Assembly (NCBI GenBank): GCA_038254365.1
Contig: JBBSGI010000005.1
Location: 1 to 64,000 of the forward strand
Direction: 5' to 3'
DNA length: 64,000 nt
Source of the DNA: JAWWPG01 sp038254365
Lineage (GTDB): Bacteria; Actinomycetota; Actinomycetes; Propionibacteriales; Nocardioidaceae
How positions within the stretch are numbered: the first letter of the stretch is position 1; each line of letters opens with the position of its first letter. The position numbers were made by a program, and so were the translations under genes. The notes beneath the pieces were generated by a model. That model had not been told where the DNA came from, ran no database searches, and worked only from the letters and a program-made list of their open reading frames with translations. Below are positions 62,061-64,000 of this stretch, piece by piece.

Positions 62061-62083
62061 CCGCCGGGCCAAGGTAACCCCAC

Positions 62084-62112
62084 GGTGACCTGGTGATCGG
62101 GAACACTAGTCT
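62084..62112 (+). promoter_or_regulatory. Putative promoter of the type VII-like trio
   Basis: GGTGAC (62084-62089), a 17-bp spacer and TAGTCT (62107-62112), about 60 bp before the first GTG. The -35 match is only fair. Confidence 0.4.
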
Positions 62113-62172
62113 CGGAGAGATCCGGGCTCAGGAACGTCCGGCGAATGGCGTGGACTCGGGATCGGAGTCGCT

Positions 62173-62421
62173 GTGCAGCAGTTGCCGCTGGTGAGCGTCG
62201 AGCTGAGACGCGTCAGCGCCGGCTATGAGAGCGCAGCCTGGGAGCTCGGCGCGGCCCGGCGGGTCGTCGCCGATGCCGGCCCCACGCTCGGGACGCCGTC
62301 GTGCGACCCGGTGGTCGAGACCGCCCTGCGCGACCTGGAATCGGTGCTGGCCCGGCTCGAGACCACGGCGACCTCGTGCGCGCGGGCTCTCAGCAGGTAC
62401 GACGACGGGGCCGGCGCGTGA
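62173..62421 (+). CDS. Small helical EspC/WXG-like protein
   Basis: An 82-residue, almost entirely helical protein: two predicted helices joined by a Pro/Gly-rich turn (DAGPTLGTPSCDP). Length, helical hairpin form and a C-terminal ALSRYDDGAGA resemble EspC-like partners of type VII secretion, though YDDGA is not a canonical YxxxD/E signal. GTG start; the stop overlaps the next GTG (GTGA). The function is inferred from form and context only. Confidence 0.55.
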   Translation: MQQLPLVSVELRRVSAGYESAAWELGAARRVVADAGPTLGTPSCDPVVETALRDLESVLARLETTATSCARALSRYDDGAGA

Positions 62422-63257
62422 GGCCCGAGACCGTGCTGGGCTTTGACCCCGCTCCTGGGGACCCGACCTCGGTGGAGCGGATGTCCCGAACCGTGCACCA
62501 GGTGGTCCGCGGGCTGGTCGAAGGCCGGCTGGCCCTGGACTCCCTCGCCCCCGCCGGATCGATCTGGGATGGTGCGCTAGGCGCCCCGATTGTTGCCCTG
62601 CTCAGGCGCTACTCGCTGCAGCTGGCCGAGATCGAGGAGGTACTCATCGGCTGCCTCACCGCGCTCGACGGCTGGCGCGCCGAGCTCGACGAGCGTCAGG
62701 CGCGGGTGGGCGAGCTCGTCGACCGGGTCGCGGATCTCGCCGTGGACGCGGATGCCCAGGAGCGACGCGAGCGCCTACTGGCGCAGGCCCGGGAGGTCGA
62801 GTCCGAGCATCGCGCCGGAGCCCGGCAGCTGGCGGTCGCCTTCGAGGAGGTGTCCAGCTTCATGGAGCGTCTCGCGGGGAGCGACCAGGACCTCGACTCG
62901 GAGCTCGACGCCGCGCTCCGGGCGATGATGCGGCTCGTGCAGGAGTGGGTCGAGGCCGAGGGACCCGAGCTGCTGCGAACCGCGGCGGCCCTCGGCGAGG
63001 TGGCCGCCCTGACCACGGTGATCTCCGAGCTGGTCGGAATCGCCGCGCTCGGCCGGGTCCCCGGTGAGGCCGCCGGGGTCCACGACGTCATCTCCCGGAG
63101 CCCGGCAGCCCACCGGCTGATCCGGGCACTCCACCAGCGGTGGGCGGAGGTCGCGCCCACCCTTCCGGAGGCGACCTTCGGGCGCGACCGGCACGGCGAG
63201 CTGGCCGAGGCCATCGCCTTTCGGCTGGCCGGCGACGACATGGACCGGCCAGGCTGA
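62418..63257 (+). CDS. Putative type VII secretion-related helical protein
   Basis: A 279-residue all-alpha protein. The first ~100 residues follow the pattern of actinobacterial type VII signal domains: an opening FDPAPGDPTSVERM, a helix, a W-x-G turn (SIWDGALGAP) and a second helix with LDGWRAEL. Long amphipathic helices follow, with no toxin motif or membrane segment that I recognise. Translation is coupled to the small gene before it and runs 2 bp before the next gene. It may be a secreted effector, a chaperone or a structural protein. Confidence 0.55.
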   Translation: MRPETVLGFDPAPGDPTSVERMSRTVHQVVRGLVEGRLALDSLAPAGSIWDGALGAPIVALLRRYSLQLAEIEEVLIGCLTALDGWRAELDERQARVGELVDRVADLAVDADAQERRERLLAQAREVESEHRAGARQLAVAFEEVSSFMERLAGSDQDLDSELDAALRAMMRLVQEWVEAEGPELLRTAAALGEVAALTTVISELVGIAALGRVPGEAAGVHDVISRSPAAHRLIRALHQRWAEVAPTLPEATFGRDRHGELAEAIAFRLAGDDMDRPG

Positions 63258-63259
63258 CC

Positions 63260-63880
63260 ATGCTCCTGGATCCCCGTGCCGCTGGTGCGCCCGCGATCTG
63301 GCTCGACGTGCCGCCGGACTTCCACCAGATCCCCCTCGACCCCCAGACGGAGAGCCGCACGGCGGCCCAGCTCGAGGTCGTCTCCGCCCTGGGACTGTCG
63401 CGTCGGGACCAGCGCGAGGCAATCTCGCTCTACCTCGAGGCCCTCTCGATCCGGCTCGCCACCGGCAACGTGGTGGCCACCGCGTTCTGTGCGGTGCAGC
63501 TGTCCGGCCGCCCGTCCTCCGCCACGCTCACGGTGGCGGTGCACGACACCCATACCGCCGATGCGAGCCTGGCCGTGCTGGGGGCGGCGGAGGCGATGAG
63601 ACGCGAGGACCGCTACGACCGGGTGGAGGTCGGTGCGGTGAGCGGTCGTCCGGTCGTGACGGCGGTCGCCGCCCGCCAGGCCGGGCCGGGGGACACCCCG
63701 GACGGCCAAGCCGGACACACCCTGCGCGAGATCTGCGTCCTGGTGCCGGTGTCCGGGCACCAGCACGCGGCGATGCTCACCTTGTCGACACCGCACGTCG
63801 GCGACTGGGAGACCTATCGCGCGGTGGTCCTCGACATCGTCCGGTCGGTCCGGCTGGAGCAGCCCGCTGCGGAAGGTTAG
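63260..63880 (+). CDS. Conserved hypothetical protein, third gene of the trio
   Basis: A 206-residue soluble alpha/beta protein with no recognised motif (opening APAIWLDVPPDFHQIPLD; ending THVGDWETYRAV-like strand and helix). It starts 2 bp after the helical gene and is probably co-translated. An immunity or chaperone role would be expected if the trio is a toxin module, but nothing in the sequence proves it. It converges on the next gene with a 4-bp overlap of stops. Confidence 0.6.
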   Translation: MLLDPRAAGAPAIWLDVPPDFHQIPLDPQTESRTAAQLEVVSALGLSRRDQREAISLYLEALSIRLATGNVVATAFCAVQLSGRPSSATLTVAVHDTHTADASLAVLGAAEAMRREDRYDRVEVGAVSGRPVVTAVAARQAGPGDTPDGQAGHTLREICVLVPVSGHQHAAMLTLSTPHVGDWETYRAVVLDIVRSVRLEQPAAEG

Positions 63881-64000
63881 CGGTCAGCCGCTCGCGAGAG
63901 CCTGACCGCCTCGAACAGGGCGAAGGTGTGGTCGAGGAGCGTGACGGTGCAGCCCGGCGCCAAAGGCACCAGGTCGACGTCGACGTCAGACCGGAAAACC
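63877..64000 (-). CDS. 3' end of a minus-strand gene cut by the window edge
   Basis: Reading leftwards from the edge, a frame encodes FRSDVDVDLVPLAPGCTVTL and LLDHTFALFEAVRLSRAADR before TAA at 63879-63877. Only about 41 codons are visible. It is convergent with the trio. The product is not recognised, and coding status rests only on the open frame and composition. Confidence 0.45.
   Translation of the reverse strand, partial: VFRSDVDVDLVPLAPGCTVTLLDHTFALFEAVRLSRAADR

Overview
This window is chromosomal DNA from a high-GC Gram-positive bacterium (Actinomycetota). The evidence is the GC-rich codon usage with many GTG starts and GTGA or ATGA gene overlaps, the actinobacterial prfA-prmC-wecA-atp block, the mismatch endonuclease NucS, the GlgE alpha-glucan operon, and an ethylmalonyl-CoA gene set. 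From memory, the gene order resembles one Streptomyces coelicolor region (atp operon, nucS, coiled-coil genes beside mce/atoB/meaB, icmA, glgB-mak-treS-glgE-glgP), but the genes look more like a non-Streptomyces actinomycete such as a Nocardioides-type organism. I cannot fix the genus.

Layout. 1-3857: prfA, prmC, Sua5-type threonylcarbamoyl-AMP synthase and wecA, all overlapping. 4119-4138: a Rex-like operator. 4285-12097: a complete F1Fo ATP synthase operon (atpZ, I, B, E, F, H, A, G, D, C), followed by a DUF2550 gene and a Dabb gene. 12974-15788: a less conserved stretch with a broken DUF222-type gene, a secreted RCC1-repeat protein, a PduO-type cobalamin adenosyltransferase and a frameshifted remnant. 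15874-19292: an HSD10-type dehydrogenase, a STAS protein and ethylmalonyl-CoA mutase. 19585-25953: a secreted subtilase, a Pcm-like methyltransferase, SthA, an Eis-like acetyltransferase, a histidine phosphatase and a membrane-anchored Gly/Phe/Asp-repeat protein. 25958-35945: nucS, a tandem 3-hydroxyacyl-CoA dehydrogenase, a hydrolase, then an AI-2E transporter, a DivIVA-like coiled-coil protein, ccr and mce on the minus strand, facing away from atoB-meaB. 36019-44513: a SigE-family sigma factor and membrane partner, then a four-gene ABC exporter. 44576-51153: an unknown gene, a MarR regulator, icmA behind a strong palindrome, a TetM/OtrA-like GTPase and a CnoX-like protein. 51155-51964: a methyltransferase gene with three frameshifts. 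51948-62060: the glgE-treS-mak-glgB operon and divergent glgP. 62173-64000: a three-gene module resembling type VII secretion substrates, then the end of one more gene.

How the genes work together. AtoB condenses acetyl-CoA; 3-hydroxyacyl-CoA dehydrogenases reduce the product; Ccr carboxylates and reduces crotonyl-CoA to ethylmalonyl-CoA; Mce epimerises it; the B12-dependent Ecm rearranges it to methylsuccinyl-CoA. MeaB and the cobalamin adenosyltransferase supply and protect the cofactor for Ecm and IcmA. Later pathway steps (mcd, mch, mcl) and the small IcmB subunit are not in the window. The Glg genes convert trehalose through maltose 1-phosphate into branched alpha-glucan, and GlgP degrades it.

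Points that stand out: a 59-bp palindromic element present twice with identical architecture; repeated -10-like hexamers only 6-7 nt before start codons, which suggests leaderless transcription; a short ORF apparently coupled to ecm; complete CO2-binding residues in Ccr; isobutyryl-type substrate residues in IcmA; and the uncharacterised type VII-like trio at the right end.
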